A stretch of DNA of 64,000 nt, from positions 620,001 through 684,000 of the forward strand of contig VTFK01000008.1 of NCBI GenBank assembly GCA_009617715.1. Reading direction: 5' to 3'. The position numbers and the translations under genes are program-made. This DNA is from Plectrocnemia conspersa. Its lineage: Eukaryota > Arthropoda > Insecta > Trichoptera > Polycentropodidae. The notes below the pieces were generated by a model that did not search any database, was not told where the DNA came from, and worked only from the letters and a program-made list of their open reading frames with translations. This document shows positions 22,029 to 37,000 of the stretch, in pieces. The stretch's first letter is position 1. The number at the start of each line of letters is the position of its first letter.

Positions 22029-25000
22029 CTATAAAAATAAATACACATAAAACATTAATTATAAATTGTATTTTGGACAGCACTGTTCAACAAGTGTTTT
22101 GTTATACAGATAAGATTGCTTGATCTATATGTAAATTGATCATATATAATTTTACACATAAATCAGGTTTATATCTTTATAAAAAAAGCTTGATGTACAG
22201 TGAATTGATGAACGTTAAATAAATTGAATGATGATAAACTGTTAGTATATTATCCTACACCTAACCTGACATTCACTGGTATGAACCGTTACGGCAGAAG
22301 ATGTAGTGACGGGTGATAGTTGAGAGTTTGGCTCAGTGGGAGGATCTGGTAGTGCTTCAGGTGTTAAAAGAGGACTTGGATCCTCGTAATCGCAAGGAGG
22401 TACCAAGTCCCGGTTAGTGCATGCATATGTTACACTGTCGTCGCGCACGCACGCTAACAACTGTTGTTAAAACATACACCCATGTTAGTACGAAATGTGA
22501 GCTTAGTAAATTATTATTTAACATAAGAACATGCATTTTTGTTAGATGATTAAAAATGAAAATGAGTTTGTGTTTTTAATAATACGGACGAGATAACGTA
22601 CTTTTCCTTCTTCAGATGTATCGTCGCCGGGGTCAAGCATTATGGCACTCCCGAGGGGTAATTCTTTTAATGTGGCATAATCCCCGTCATCTCCCTCACC
22701 GATACGTAACGAGGCTCCACGTTCCTTATTACTAAAGAAGATATAAAGATATTTGTTAATTTTATTAATCAGAGCGCAGATGAGATTATTAAATTATATG
22801 TTGTGGACTTCATTTAAAAATTTCTTCTAGTTCATAATATTATAATATATTATATTTAAATACTTGTTAAAACTTAACTAGAAACAAACGTAAAACTAAA
22901 AACATATGAATAATATGTTATAAAGAAAATATTATATGCATTGAATAAAACTATTAATTTTAATTATAAAAATAATAACACTGCACAGCAGTTATGCATT
23001 TTTTTAACAATTTAGATATCGCCTATTTCTTTTTATTCGCTAAAAACTAATTACATCGACTGCTTCTCTTTATCAATATTATTTGTAATAAAATAGTGAA
23101 AAAAATTCTACTTAAAAAATTCAGAATTAAAATCTAGATTACAAATAGTTAAAAAAATTCAGAATTAAAATAGTTAAAAAATGAGGAATTTTGTCATAAA
23201 TTGAAGATATATAAAAAAACGATTATTTACAGCGAGAAACTAGTGACAGATTAATAAATCAGTGTTTAATTCTACATATTAATAAGTTATCGAGTTTTGT
23301 GCCAAAACTGTTGTACAGTGTTATTGTATAACTATAAGCATGCAAAGTGTAAATATTTATATAAATTGTGCTTTAAAGATTATAAAAAAAAATTAAAATA
23401 TAAAAAAAAATTGAAATTAATAAGCCACAACACACATAAGCAGATGGTATATAATTATTTTCAAAAAAAAAAAATTTGATTGTATCCTTTAATAAATTTA
23501 CAAATAATTTTAATAAGAAAAAATAAATCTATAAACTAATATCGTATTGATTAAAAAATCAAAGAGTGTATACAAAAGTAGTTCAAATTATCAAAAAATA
23601 TATAGAGAATTTATTTTATTTATAATAGATAATTTAATTTACAAAGAATTTAATTTTGACTAAAATATTGTTGTATTTTATAAAATCAGATACAGATCCG
23701 TGTTTTCCTTATCTTTATAACATATATAATATTAAGTTAATATGTCAGATCTAATATTAAACAAATATGTTCATCAAATTGAATTGAGGAAAAGCTTCTC
23801 AAAGAAATTCTACTATAGTTTATTTGCAAATTTATATGAAAAATTAGTTCATTAAAACAATTAGATATTTTTTTTTTGAAAATAATTCTTACTGTCGATT
23901 CATTGAAAGGAGATCTTTTGTAGTTGAATTCATATGAAAATGCTTGCTAGTGATTATATATTTTAGTATAAAGCGACAAAGCTGAACTAGGCCATGCAAT
24001 ACCATGATAGTGTATAAAGATCTCTTCACAATGAATACAGTATAACAAAGTCTATCAAGTTATATGATCCAATTTTCATACATATATCTTCACAGACTTA
24101 TCTTATTTGATATGCACACATCAATATGGCAGGCACAAGACAGAGACAGAAAAGTCACATGTAACACGACAGCCAGTATGAAGTGTGTTTAGTTACCGAT
24201 TGTTAGACGTACAAGGAACATCATTGAATGTGACTTTCTGCGTTGGCTTCCCATTAGCTGCGTTAGTAGCCGTTATTTTCTTATTGAACCACGTCAGCTT
24301 ATCGTTCGAGTCTGACGGATTCAGCGTCATCGTTTTGGGTCTTAGCCAATATATTTGTTCTTCCCCATCGTCGTCGCTTCCACCGCTTGTCGACGATTTT
24401 GCTTTGCGTTCCATGGCCGCTCTTTGAATCGTCGTCATGATAGCTTTCTTGGGGGAATTTTCTGATATTGTGTATGTCCTTCCATTACCGACAATAAGTA
24501 ATGGTTGAGCAGATAGATCGTCTTCTCTTTGAGAAGACAATAAATCTACATCGGTGACTAATTTGATCGATCTTGCCGAACGTACAGCTGCACGTCCGAT
24601 CGTTACTCTGACTTTGAAGACCCATTTTTGCTTGAGTGTCAAGAATAACCAAACTAAAACCCATAAGAACAGATGGAATATTGTTGATATGACACAGGCT
24701 AAAGCGGCGCCGTCTAAACTGCCACGATATACAACAGTATAATCATGAAGTAAAGGAGCACAACACACTGCTATAGCTAGTAGAACGCAGAGAGCAGCGC
24801 AATGAGTAAAATATCCCCATCCACTCGCTCCTCTACCTTCTCTAATCATTATAACTTTCTTCTCACGTTCATTGTGTAAGAAAGCATTGAATCTGAAATC
24901 AAACATGAACTTAATATGTATACATACATCGTTTAAATATAATTTGATATGCTTCCAATACTTACTTTCCATATCCGTAAAGATAAAGCACTAAGCTGGA

Positions 25001-28000
25001 CGAGAGAACCAGTATTTCAGATAAAATGTATAGTGCTACTGTAACGAGTGGATTTAACAAAAACGGTGACTCTCCCCCTAACATGTTCAGTTTAATGTGT
25101 CTCAATAAAGGCAAAGTTTTATCAGCTCCTATCACTTGAACTTTATACAATACAGACATGCCGGCGAATGAGATCAAGCTTTGTATCCCATTTACTAGAA
25201 GTTGAAATGAAAAGATCAAGCCGAAACATTTGTTTGTTCCCCAAAACACAGCCGGGTATCTCACGGCGTATACTATCAAAGCTACTCCATAATTTAAGAA
25301 CTCCAACGACACTGGACCATTCCATCCATTTGATTCTGAAAATGTTATAAATATATAATATTCTGTATTTTAATCCAACATAAAAAATTATAAACTTATA
25401 AATCGCTTAACCATAATTATATTTTATAATCGTGTTTACATTGTATGTTTAAGGATTCCATCGATTTTCAAGCCAAGTTACCAATTTATTTAGATTGAAT
25501 ATCAAGCAGGGTGGTTCATTTCAGAATTTAGAAGTGAATAGTTATATTTTTAAAAGGTGAAACGATTTATAGATCATTATCGTGCATAGTGTGAACTTAC
25601 CCGTTGGATCCCAAGGTTCAATACCAAATATTTCTATCAAAGTTTTTTCCATACTAAAAGGCAATGTTTTTGGTTCTAATTTGGTCACGTTTTGTGTTTT
25701 GGTCGTGTTGACGATGGGCGGTTTCGACGTTGTATTAGAAGGCTTCGACTGAGTTTTTGCTATAGTATTTCTTTTGGGTGGTAACGTGGTGACAGTCTCT
25801 GTGATTTTTGAAGTCGGCTTCAAAGTGGGTGTTGTTGCTCTTTTGACGGACGGCAGAAAAGTAAACATTGGTAACGGCGTCGGTAAAATTGAAGCGTTAT
25901 TGGACGAAGTCATGAAGCTGGATATTACAATGCGATCTTTGTTGATGACCAAAAAGTCCAAATCAGTTCTCCACACAGTTTCTGAAAAAACAAGAATATG
26001 CAATTAATGTATTGAATGACCTATGACATTTTACTTCTACGCTGATTAAATACACATCAAGAGGGAGAATGCGTTTTTTGTATTTATTTATTAGGTGGCC
26101 TTATAAAGGTCGTCACGCAATAAAGGTCACAATATTGATTCACTACAGTGCCATTTGTAAACACGAAATTCGACACGACACGCGAATTAATTCTAGTTTT
26201 GATATGGTTGACTTTGACGTGATGGATTTTGTTTGTTAAGTGTGTTAATTATAACATAGACAGTTTCGAGAGAGTCTATATATGTACATATCTGTAATAT
26301 AATCTAAAAGCATTTTTGTCTCCTTGTTCAATTGTACCATTCTATGCTATGTAAGTACTAAAAATGTTTTTACTAAACAATTGTCTGCCTTTCACGATAT
26401 TTTTAGAATGAAATAATGTAGCTAAAAGGGAAATATTAACTTAAGGATAAATATTTAATAATGATTTTTTAGCAATATATTGTATTCATCGAAACGCACT
26501 ATGAAAAAACAATGGTATTTGGAAGTTCGACTAATAGGAATACATTTGCTTTATTTCAGGTAAGTTTAACGGTACCTAGCAGTTCTCAGTAGTTATGTTA
26601 GATAAATGATCGCGCTTCCGCGGCTGGCCAGCCCCTTTTTATGGTAGGGATGGCTGGCGAAGTGAAAACAAAGACAGGTATTGCATACTCGTAGCTATTT
26701 ATATTATTTGTAATTTTTAGTCCAAATAGTCTACAGAATATGCTTCACTAAACATGGGTGTTACATGTTAGCAATAAGTAAGTTTTAATAATTATATTTA
26801 ATTAAAAATCGTATTTGAAAAGTTTGTGCAAAATGTATGTTTCTTTTAAAAAAACCTTTTTCATTAGAAAATATTGCAATGATATTTTTTTCTGTTACCA
26901 ACTAAATATAGGCTGTACTAGAGGATATAATTAAAGTAAAAATAATTAAAATGTGTTGACTGGTGTTTTTTTATACATAAAACTTGATTTATGTTTTATT
27001 TTTAAAGTAAATAAATATGAAGAGTATAATTTCTTTTTATTGTTGTAACAACTAAATATTATTGATTTTTATTACTTTACATCATTGAAAGTACACAAAA
27101 AAGATGCATATTTTTAAAACACCGTAGTACCGGTATTGAAAATTCCGGTATTATTGCAATCCCTACTCGAGACTTTTTGATTTAAAATGTGCGTAATACA
27201 CTTTACATTTTATTTGCTAAAAATAAAATGTATAATATCTAATTATTTTTTCGGGCAATTAATTATTTAATAATAATAATGTCAATACCGGCAATACCGG
27301 TATTATTGCAATACCTAATTGTGTAGCCAATGGTGTGATTTTTTGCCAGAAAATGTATATGTTAGCGAAAATAAGACATAATGCTATTTTAAGATACTTT
27401 AGATTGATTATAAAATTTTGTCTAACAATATTGATGTTAAATTTAGTAAAATTAAAAAAAAGTGGTAGTATATTGAGAACGACGAAGAAAGATATATATA
27501 ATAATACCTAGATCTATGTTATATATTCTTATTTATAATATATGTATTCTTCAGTGAAATCTCTGTAACGAATACCGAAATAACGAAATTCCCCATATAA
27601 CGAATCTTCAATTTGTCCCCGAAAAACTTTGACAAAATGTTTTATTGTAACGAAGACTGATCTCAGTATAACGAAATATTTTTCAACTAGATTGACAAAA
27701 ATTGTTACAACCCAATATTTCTCCGAATTCAGTTCGTCCTTGACTTGGCCTGCGCCGGATGTGTTCACAAGCGACATTCAAGGTGTTTCGTCGACCCTCA
27801 AACTTTTTTTATAAAATATATTTTTAACAAATTTTATTGTGTTCATTATAGTATCCTTAAAAATGGACAAAAAACGATCTATTAATCTTGTAAGAAGTTA
27901 TTTTGTAATATGGTAATTCAAAATAAAAAAAAAGTAAATCATCTTTCTTACATTCAATATAACGAAATTTTTCTTCGGCCCCGTGAGCTTCACTATCCTG

Positions 28001-31000
28001 AAATTTCCTCCGATGAGATGAATTATATAATTTAATATGATTGAGACGCAATTATTTTGCTGTGATGTAATTTGTTAATCACAGGAATCGAGTTATACGA
28101 ACGTTTGTTTATAGAGAAGTGATAGGTGTAAACAAGGGACTGATTTGTGTGAACGATGCGATAAATCAATAATGTAATTTTGATACTTGATACCGAAAAC
28201 AATAAGATACTGTTGCCTCGTGTAACCCAATAAATCCATTAACTTCGTCGCATGCTAAATATATATATAAATGAAGGAAATAAAGGGACAGACACTTGCA
28301 CTCGGAGAGAGAGTGAAGTCAGAGCCAATACGACGTCTACTCATTTATAAGTAGTTCGTCCAATCAATTTCTCCTCCCGGTTATTTACATCCTCAAGGCT
28401 CATGAGCTTCGTTTCATTAGCAACTATTACCCTTACTTAGTCGTGCTTCGCTTCGAGGCTAGGCCTGACCTCCTACCTAGGCTGTCGCGAGTGACAGCCA
28501 CAGTCAGATAAACCTCGCGAAACTCTAAGAGTGACGTGCTTTAATATATAGAGAGGAATCAGTATAGATAATATTTAAATATCTTGATTCTTACCAATTA
28601 AAAAACTACAAGTAAAAAGTAGGAAATATTGGTCATCTTGAAACAATGGTTATAAAAATGTAAATAAATTTAATATGTTATTCTTGATCATTATAATATT
28701 GTTATTCTGTTTCCCATCTTCACACTGACGCTTGGTCCTTTTTCTCAATGAAAACGTAAATATTTAGATTTTGGCTCATTGACTCCATTGTCCATTGATA
28801 ATGACGTCAAAACAACTATCCTCTTCCCCGCGATACAAACGGCGCATTAACGTTGTTACGTTACGTAGTCTGGCGGGTCTTTGTGTACACGTACACAGAG
28901 GTCGACGTAACCGTGAACTTTGTGTGGGGTACCGTCTGAGCCGGCACACCACGTTAACGTAAAATCGATAGTACGTCCTACCCCTACACGCCAGAGTTTG
29001 CAGCGTTAATTGACAGCGAGCTTTGCGGAAGTTTACTCGGATACGTGGACCGGGACGTTGTTATGCACGGACACATCGATATCTCTTCGCACACCCACTC
29101 CAAAACTATACAGCTTCACCTGTGCAACGTAAACGTAAGCCCCAACTCCTTTATTCTCACCACGATTGTGGAAAATGCATCGAATGCGCCTCGTGGAGAT
29201 AAGCCTAGAAGTGCATTTACGGAATAGGAATTGTTTGCTTTTGAAACGTGAACTTGATGGAGAAGCGTTTAATACAGCGATGTGTAGTTACGGTATCGTA
29301 CGAGGTAAGCTGCATAATTACCGGTAGATAATAGGTTGAGTATTAAATAACCGTCAACTGTTACAACATGTGTACAAGCTACAGTTATATTTATGCAGTT
29401 TTGTTTGATTGTTTCTAAAAAGCATCTAGAGTACCGATTTTTTAATGAAAAGTTACCTTAGGTTGAAAGATAGTGAGTATATCTAAACCACAAGCATCAA
29501 CCAAGCGAAGTACATCAAATATCAATTTAATCTAGCACTAAGTTAATAAGTAGCCTAAGTGAAATATAGTTTCTCAATCGAGCATATTAATCTATTATTT
29601 AAAAATACAGGGAATTGTTTTATTAGATTCACAGATTTTTCGAGTTTGTTTCATTAGCTACCATTTTAAAATGTTACAAAATTAAACGCCGTGTCCGCAA
29701 ATTAATTAACGGAATCCATCTCTACAAAAGCATTCGAAATCGAGCTAGCCGCCCTTAAACATAATCAAAACGTACAGGCTCGTTAAAATTCGCTTTTAAG
29801 AGCGATAATTCCCACCGCGGGTCAATTAAGCATCGTTTTGTACTTTGGGCTATTTGCGTTGTGCTTCGCCAAGGATGGATTTCAATTTGAGGCAATTATT
29901 TGCTGGTTCCCGGAAACGACAGGTTTCGCCTGTCGAAGAACACTTATCAAGATTGATTCGGCAAATGAACGATACCGTCCAATATCCGATCGATGGGGGT
30001 GGGTATGGTGGCACGGGTGTTAGGACCAAAGCCCGTTGATAGGTAGTCCCGGGCGAGAAGTTTTCTCCAAGGACGTTTATAGAATACAAATGGACGGTCT
30101 TTCTAACTCTTCCTTATTTTCCAGGTTGGCGCTTTAAGCGAGTGCCGCTTTGTATTTGTCTCGTTGTGAACAACTAACGGTTAAGGGTTTGGAAAATATT
30201 GCTACGGGTGGGATGGAATTAAAACGGAGTGGTCTGAATTCGTTATTTGCGAATCAGTTAAATGGATTAAAACGGAGAGGTTGTTGTCTCTTACTTTTGT
30301 CTGCTTTTAAAGTGCGTGTTAGTACTTTAAGACTTTTATTTAAGGAATAAATTTTTAATTAGAATCACCTAATTTTTTACCAAAATGATTTTGTCCTATT
30401 CAAAGTGGTTTTTATCAGATATAAAAATTCACTTTAGGTTCATCAATTGAGCTACTCAATAGAGGGATTAAATCGTGAGAATCCAAATATTATTATATTA
30501 TGGTATTAAATCATAAAATCCCGTGACAAAACTAATCAGGATGTAATGTAACAGAGACGGTATTTAAGCGTTTAAGACATTCAAATAGGACCACTATGAG
30601 AAAACCCTTCTGCAGATTAAATCAATTATCTGCCATAAGTCAAAAAGATTTAAGGTAATCGAGTAAGGATAATTGGTGCATTCGAAATTGCCATCCGAAC
30701 GGCTGTTCGTAATCTATTATGTATATTATTTTATTAATCATTTTTTTATTTATACGCTAAACAAATATAAAATTTAATATTATAATTTATTTCTAATTGC
30801 ACAAAGGTGTTTCTTTATTCTATTGAGGAAACCCGCCACATTTTTTTTGTGGATTGTCCTATGGCGACCACACAAATAGGTCCAGATTTAAAAGGGTAAT
30901 TGTCGCATTGTTGATGACTGTGATCAAAAACGTTCATTCATTACATTGAGACAAATATCATGGCACAAGAGGGATTTCTTTTGACCACACAACACGAGTC

Positions 31001-34000
31001 GTTAAGAGAATCCTTTTTTTGTGACAAAAGGTACGGACGACTCAATAAATCACCACATCGCAAACCCTTTCCGAAGAATTCGAAAGTCTGGACAAGCAAA
31101 AAACTTGTTTTTGAAAATGAAACATCCGATTTCTCGAGTTCTAAGAAGCGACTGCAGCGACCGATGCACAATCGCGATTGGCCAGCAAGCGTGCAACCCC
31201 TAAAGGATATAAACCCGGACTCCGATGAGGAGAGAGCTGACGATTGGAGGCACCATACGACACGGCTGAGGCACCAGACAAGAGACGGCCGGAGACAGCA
31301 GTCGATCATCCGGAGGAACCAGCTACGCGCCCTCACAGAGCCCTGAGAATCATCTACTGGCATCACCACCAGCGCCACCTTCACCTTCATCGCGAGAAAC
31401 GTCACGCCGTAATTGTCCGTTTGTCACATGTAAATATCACTTATAAAGCAATCCATCTAGATTCACACAAGAGTCTCATTGGCCGCGAGGTCAACCACCC
31501 CTAGGGCTTCGCCCCCTAAACCTACATATATAAATTCACACCTACGTACAATATTCAATATACCTTAAATTATATAGTATTAAATCTTTGTATGTTTATA
31601 TTAAATACTAATTAAAATATTCTGGTAACATACTATTTTTTAACTTATATGTAAATACAAAAACATTCATCTTCATTTCCTGAATATTCAATCATTAAAA
31701 TATTTCAATCATACTTCAACAACTAGTAAATCTATTTTAATTTAAAACTATGTTTTTCTAAATTATTAAGCATATATAATATTGTTGCACAATAATTGAA
31801 GTGGGGCAAAATACTATTATATATCATTTTTTGTATTTATACTTAAAAAAAAATTCTAAATAATATATCAATTTTTATATTTTGCTTCGTGTTGATAATG
31901 TTTTTCAATGTAAGTTTTAAAAAAACTAAATTTATGGTATTTATTGAAAAATACCTTTCATATGGCATTTTTGATACGTTTCAAGCATTAACAGCTCACG
32001 AGATATCGACATTAGTATTGATTTACAATTAGAATATTTTCTAATAGTTTATTTTTATAATTATATTGCTAACGATGCTATGGAGTGTTCTAGTCTAAAA
32101 ATAAATGCTGATATAAAATGTTTTGATGGAAAATATTGTCACATAAGTTGGTGATTTATATATGAAAGTCCTGGGTCTAAATAACATATGTTTTATTAAT
32201 ATTTTGTCGTGTTTGGGAGACCAGAATTATTGATTAGTATATATTTATAATTCCGATAGATCATCACAGATAGGTTTTCCAAAATGTTACTAATCTTACG
32301 AATGAATGGAAAAGAGAGAGATTATGTTACAACAGAAGATGTATTTTTTAATTGATAGCAAAGAGCTACAGGGTTGCAAAGAAAATATGGTTTTGCTACC
32401 TTCTATATTTGTTTAGGATTCATGTATATTTTGCCTGTGAGAAATTCGTGCAGAAGTAAAGAAGTTTTAATTAATAAAAAATTAAATTTGCTTAGTTGAT
32501 TAGTATTAATTAATTTATTAATAATACGCAATTGCTACTGTTTTTTATATATCTAATAAAAAATACAATATCAAAATTGAAATATTTGATTATATATGGA
32601 TTAAAGAATATGTATATGTTTTTCACTGATTTTTACAGTTCTGTACATATGATATTTAAATTATATTTATACCGTAAAAGCAATTTTTATTAAAATTCTG
32701 TATCGGAAAAGGGCCTTTTAAGTTCATTCAATCAAGTTTAATGGAAAGCTTATCCGTAATTTCATCGATGGGCTCCACTCGCTGAACTATTGAAAGCATC
32801 TCCATCTATCTATAGTGCATGTCATATATTATGTAACATATGAACTATTTCATTTTTATACTGATATTTCCATCGTTGCTTTTATGCACTTCGGAGAGCG
32901 GCACTATGCGAAACATTGTTCTCTCATGCGAAAAGAGAAGAAAAGTCGACGATAGACGTTCGCCGTTTCATGTTTATTCAGATGTACCATTTGCTTATCG
33001 TTTCAGCTAAATTCTTAGTAAAATAACTCTTGAATGCGAAGCAAAGATAAAGGATAGCTGAGTGAACTGAACAACTAAGTAAGCTTCACTCAAGTTTGGC
33101 GAGAATTAGAGCGACTAGCGTTAATAATAAGCGTGACAGTATTAATACATAATGCGGCAACTTAGCGGTAACAATTCTACGACTGAATTATCATAATATT
33201 ATGATTCGATATACAGTAGTATCAGTTTTAAAAGTATATAAACATACATACATATTTACACGTAAGTACAATTTTCCGGGAGCACAAGCAATACGCGAAA
33301 GGCACTCGTCCCAAAAATATTCTGAGCGAATAATTTCGACTCTCGTTCGTCTCGAGTGCCGTCTCTTATCTATATTTTTTTCGTTGTGTTTTCCACATGA
33401 AAATTTTCATTTTCCCCTTTAAAAAAGTCAGATGGAAAGGGGAAAAGCGAGGAATTGGAGCATATATGCATGCGGTCGCATGTGTTGATATTGATTTTAA
33501 AACTTGTATGCATACTGTGTTTTCTCATTTCATAAGGTTCTATTCTTATTTTAAAAAGTATACTACTGTAATAATATAATTCCAAGGCGTTGAATTAAGC
33601 TATATATCGGTTATTCCAGAGTTTAATTAAGCTTTTGCAAATGTATTTTTTTTCAAATATTTTTTGATAACGGTATGATTTATATATCATTATCAATACT
33701 GTCAGATGTTCCTTTTAGTAAAATTAGTATGAATTTTTCAGTAACACAAAAGTGCATTAAAACTGGAGACGAAGTGTCGAAATTAGTTATTTAGGCGTTA
33801 AGGGATTAATATTCATCAAAGTGTCGAAGACGTCGCACAATCTTGCGACGTTAATTAAAGTCTCAGAAATTTTGCGGTTTTCGTATAAAGACTAGTACAA
33901 TATTTTCGTTCTAAATGTATATTAAAATTTCCAGGGGTGTCACAGCGATTGGGGTGGTAATATTTTATGGAGATCCGCAGTGGCAAAAAACGAGGAGAGA

Positions 34001-37000
34001 CAAATCTTACAAGTTATTAAGCGCTAGGGGTTGAGGCGTAAAGTATTTCAAAAGACATATTTCAGGGTCTTTTTGCAATTTATGTATGTATATGTATACA
34101 TAGTTCTTGTTACTTGCAATTAAATGTGTGCCATTTCCATTATGATTGACGACGGTGGCTGGATCAAAGGGGATTTATCTTGCGGAAGATCAAAGGACCA
34201 AAAAAAAAGAAGCTTTTGCGGAGAGGCGACAAAATGTATAAAAAGTTGTAGACGTGCATTTTCTATGTATTTTTTTCAGCACCGAGTGTTACTGATGAAA
34301 AATGCACCCTTAGCAAAGCTGGCGGCTTCAGGGTGATCGATAGAATCGTGAAAAAGTTTTCCGAAATTTAACGAGGAAAGTTCAAAATGATAGAAGTGGT
34401 TAATACGAATCTCTCGGGAAGAAGATTGACAATTTGTAATTTTTTGATTATAAGTTGTATTAAGGAAAAATACGTTAAAGCCCATTTAGATATTGATGTA
34501 TAATTAAACACACGTACACGCAGACTAACTAATTGTTATTCCGCTTTGGCAAAATAGGAATGCATTGGATTACCAGAAGCGATCGTTTCAATTCGGATGG
34601 GATTACTAGTGCAGGGAACAAACAATGGGGTTTCAATTTGGCCTATGCCACATCCAAACACGATAATCTCCAAATTCGTATGCAACGTACGTTTTAAAGG
34701 TTTTCAATAATATTTACAAAAATAATTTTTATGCTAATTGTATAGATCCAATATTTTATTGAATCGTTAATTATTACATTATTTATTTATTTATTAATTT
34801 ATTTAGCTTAATAGCTAATCTTTACATCAAACAACTTTAAGTATATAAACATATATAAAAAATATACAATAGAAAATAAAAATATACACTAATAAGACTT
34901 AATATTATAATTTATTTCTATATGTACGAAGGTGTTTTTTAATTCCATTTATGAAACCCGTTATATTTTTGCTTTTTCTGATTATTCTTGGAACACTATT
35001 ATATAAATCAAAACCTCCGTACATAGCTCCCCTAGCCGTACTCGTTTTCTTATACTTATCTATCTTTAAATTTTCTTTATTTCTAGTATTATATTTAGGT
35101 ACATCTCTATTTCTTATTAAATACTTATTAAAATATTCTGGTAACATATTATTTTCTAACTTATATGTAAATATTAAAACATTCATACTCAATATTTCTT
35201 GAACATTCAACCAATCTAATCTATCAATCATACTTTTACAACTATTTAATCTATTTTTATTTAAGATTACTCTCATTGCCATATTTTGTAATTTTTGCAA
35301 CATTTGTTTGTCTAATTTATTTAACATATTTAATATTGTTGCACAATAATTAAAATGGGGCAATATTATACTATTGTAAATTATTTTTTTTGTATTTATA
35401 CTTAATATATTTCTTAATCTAGATAATAAACCTATTTTTCTACTAATTTTTTTTAATATGTAATTACAATGTTCTTTAAAATTTAATTTTGTATCAACAA
35501 TTACTCCTAAATATTTTATATTATCCACTATTTCTATACTAGAGTTATTTATTACTATTTTGGTACTATCATCTAACACATTTTTATAATTAATAAACAT
35601 ACATTTAGTTTTATTCTCATTTAATTTAAGTACATTATTCTTTAACCATATTTCTAATATACTTAATTCATTATTTAAATTATTTACAATTTCTTTAATG
35701 TTATCACCTATGCAATACATTAACGTGTCATCCACAAATAGATGAGTTTTACATTTTTTCACGTTATTAACTATATCATTAATATACAAAACAAATAACA
35801 ATGGTCCTAATTTAGACCCTTGTGGTACTCCATAAGACACTAATTTCTCTTCAGAATATACATTTTTTATTTTAACTTTTTGTTTTATTTTATATTAGTA
35901 ATTATTAAACCATCTTAAAACTATATCACCTATACCTATACTCTCCAATTTCTTTAACATTATTTTTCTGTCTATTGTTTCGAAGGCTCTCTTGAAATCC
36001 AAGAAAACTGCTCCAATGATTTTGTTTGTATCCTTAGCCAACAGCCAATCATTTATCACTACTTGTAATGCAGTTTCAGTGGAATGCTTTTCTCTGAATC
36101 CCGATTGTTGTTCACATATTATGTTTTGAGAAGTAATTAATTCCTTTAATTGTTTGATTACTACTTCTTCTATTATTTTTTCTATACACGGTAGACTTGA
36201 TTGGTCTCATTTCTTCAACTTTTTTACTATTTTTTATTTTAGGTATAGGTGCAATAGTAGCAATCTTTAAATTTTCAGGCATTTTGCCTAAGGAGAGTGC
36301 TTTATTTATTAAATAATTTAATTTAGTTCCTATTATTTCCCATGTTTCTTTAATTATATTTATATCTAGTTTATCAGTACTAGTTCCTTTTTTAAATTTA
36401 CACATTATATTATGAATTTCATCTAATGATACTGATTTAAATTTACTAAATTTTACAATTATTGCTTTATTATTATATTGTACTAAATTACTAAGCCTTG
36501 GTATTGAATTCACAATTTCTTCTATGCTCTCAATGTAATATGTATTCATTTTTTCTGCCATTATATAAGGATCTTGATATATATTTCCATTAATTTTCAT
36601 TTTTTTTATGTCATTTTTCTGAGTTGGATTAATTAATTGTTTTATTGATTTCCACATCTTATTTGGATCATTTTGTATTTCATCTATCAATTTTTCATAA
36701 ATATTATATGTAAGTTTAGTTCTAAACTAGAAAACATAAAAATATTTTTAATACTTTGAGTAAATAACTTCAATAAAAAAAACGGTTTAATATATAATGA
36801 GCTTTTAGTTTTATGCTTATTTTTAAAACATATATGCTTTTAATTAAATAGATAAATTTTATTTACGTCTATAGAAATATTTAATTTTGATCATATTCGA
36901 TTATATTTACATACATACGTGGAATACTCGAAAAGTAAAGTATCGTTGTAAATTTAAATTGAAGTAAAAATCATTATATATCAGTAGCTAAATATATTTC

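Noticed and set aside
30941..31405. 154-aa minus frame and overlapping 128-aa plus frame
   Set aside because: Both lie wholly within LTR-like copy A; copies B and C do not keep either frame, so they are not genes.
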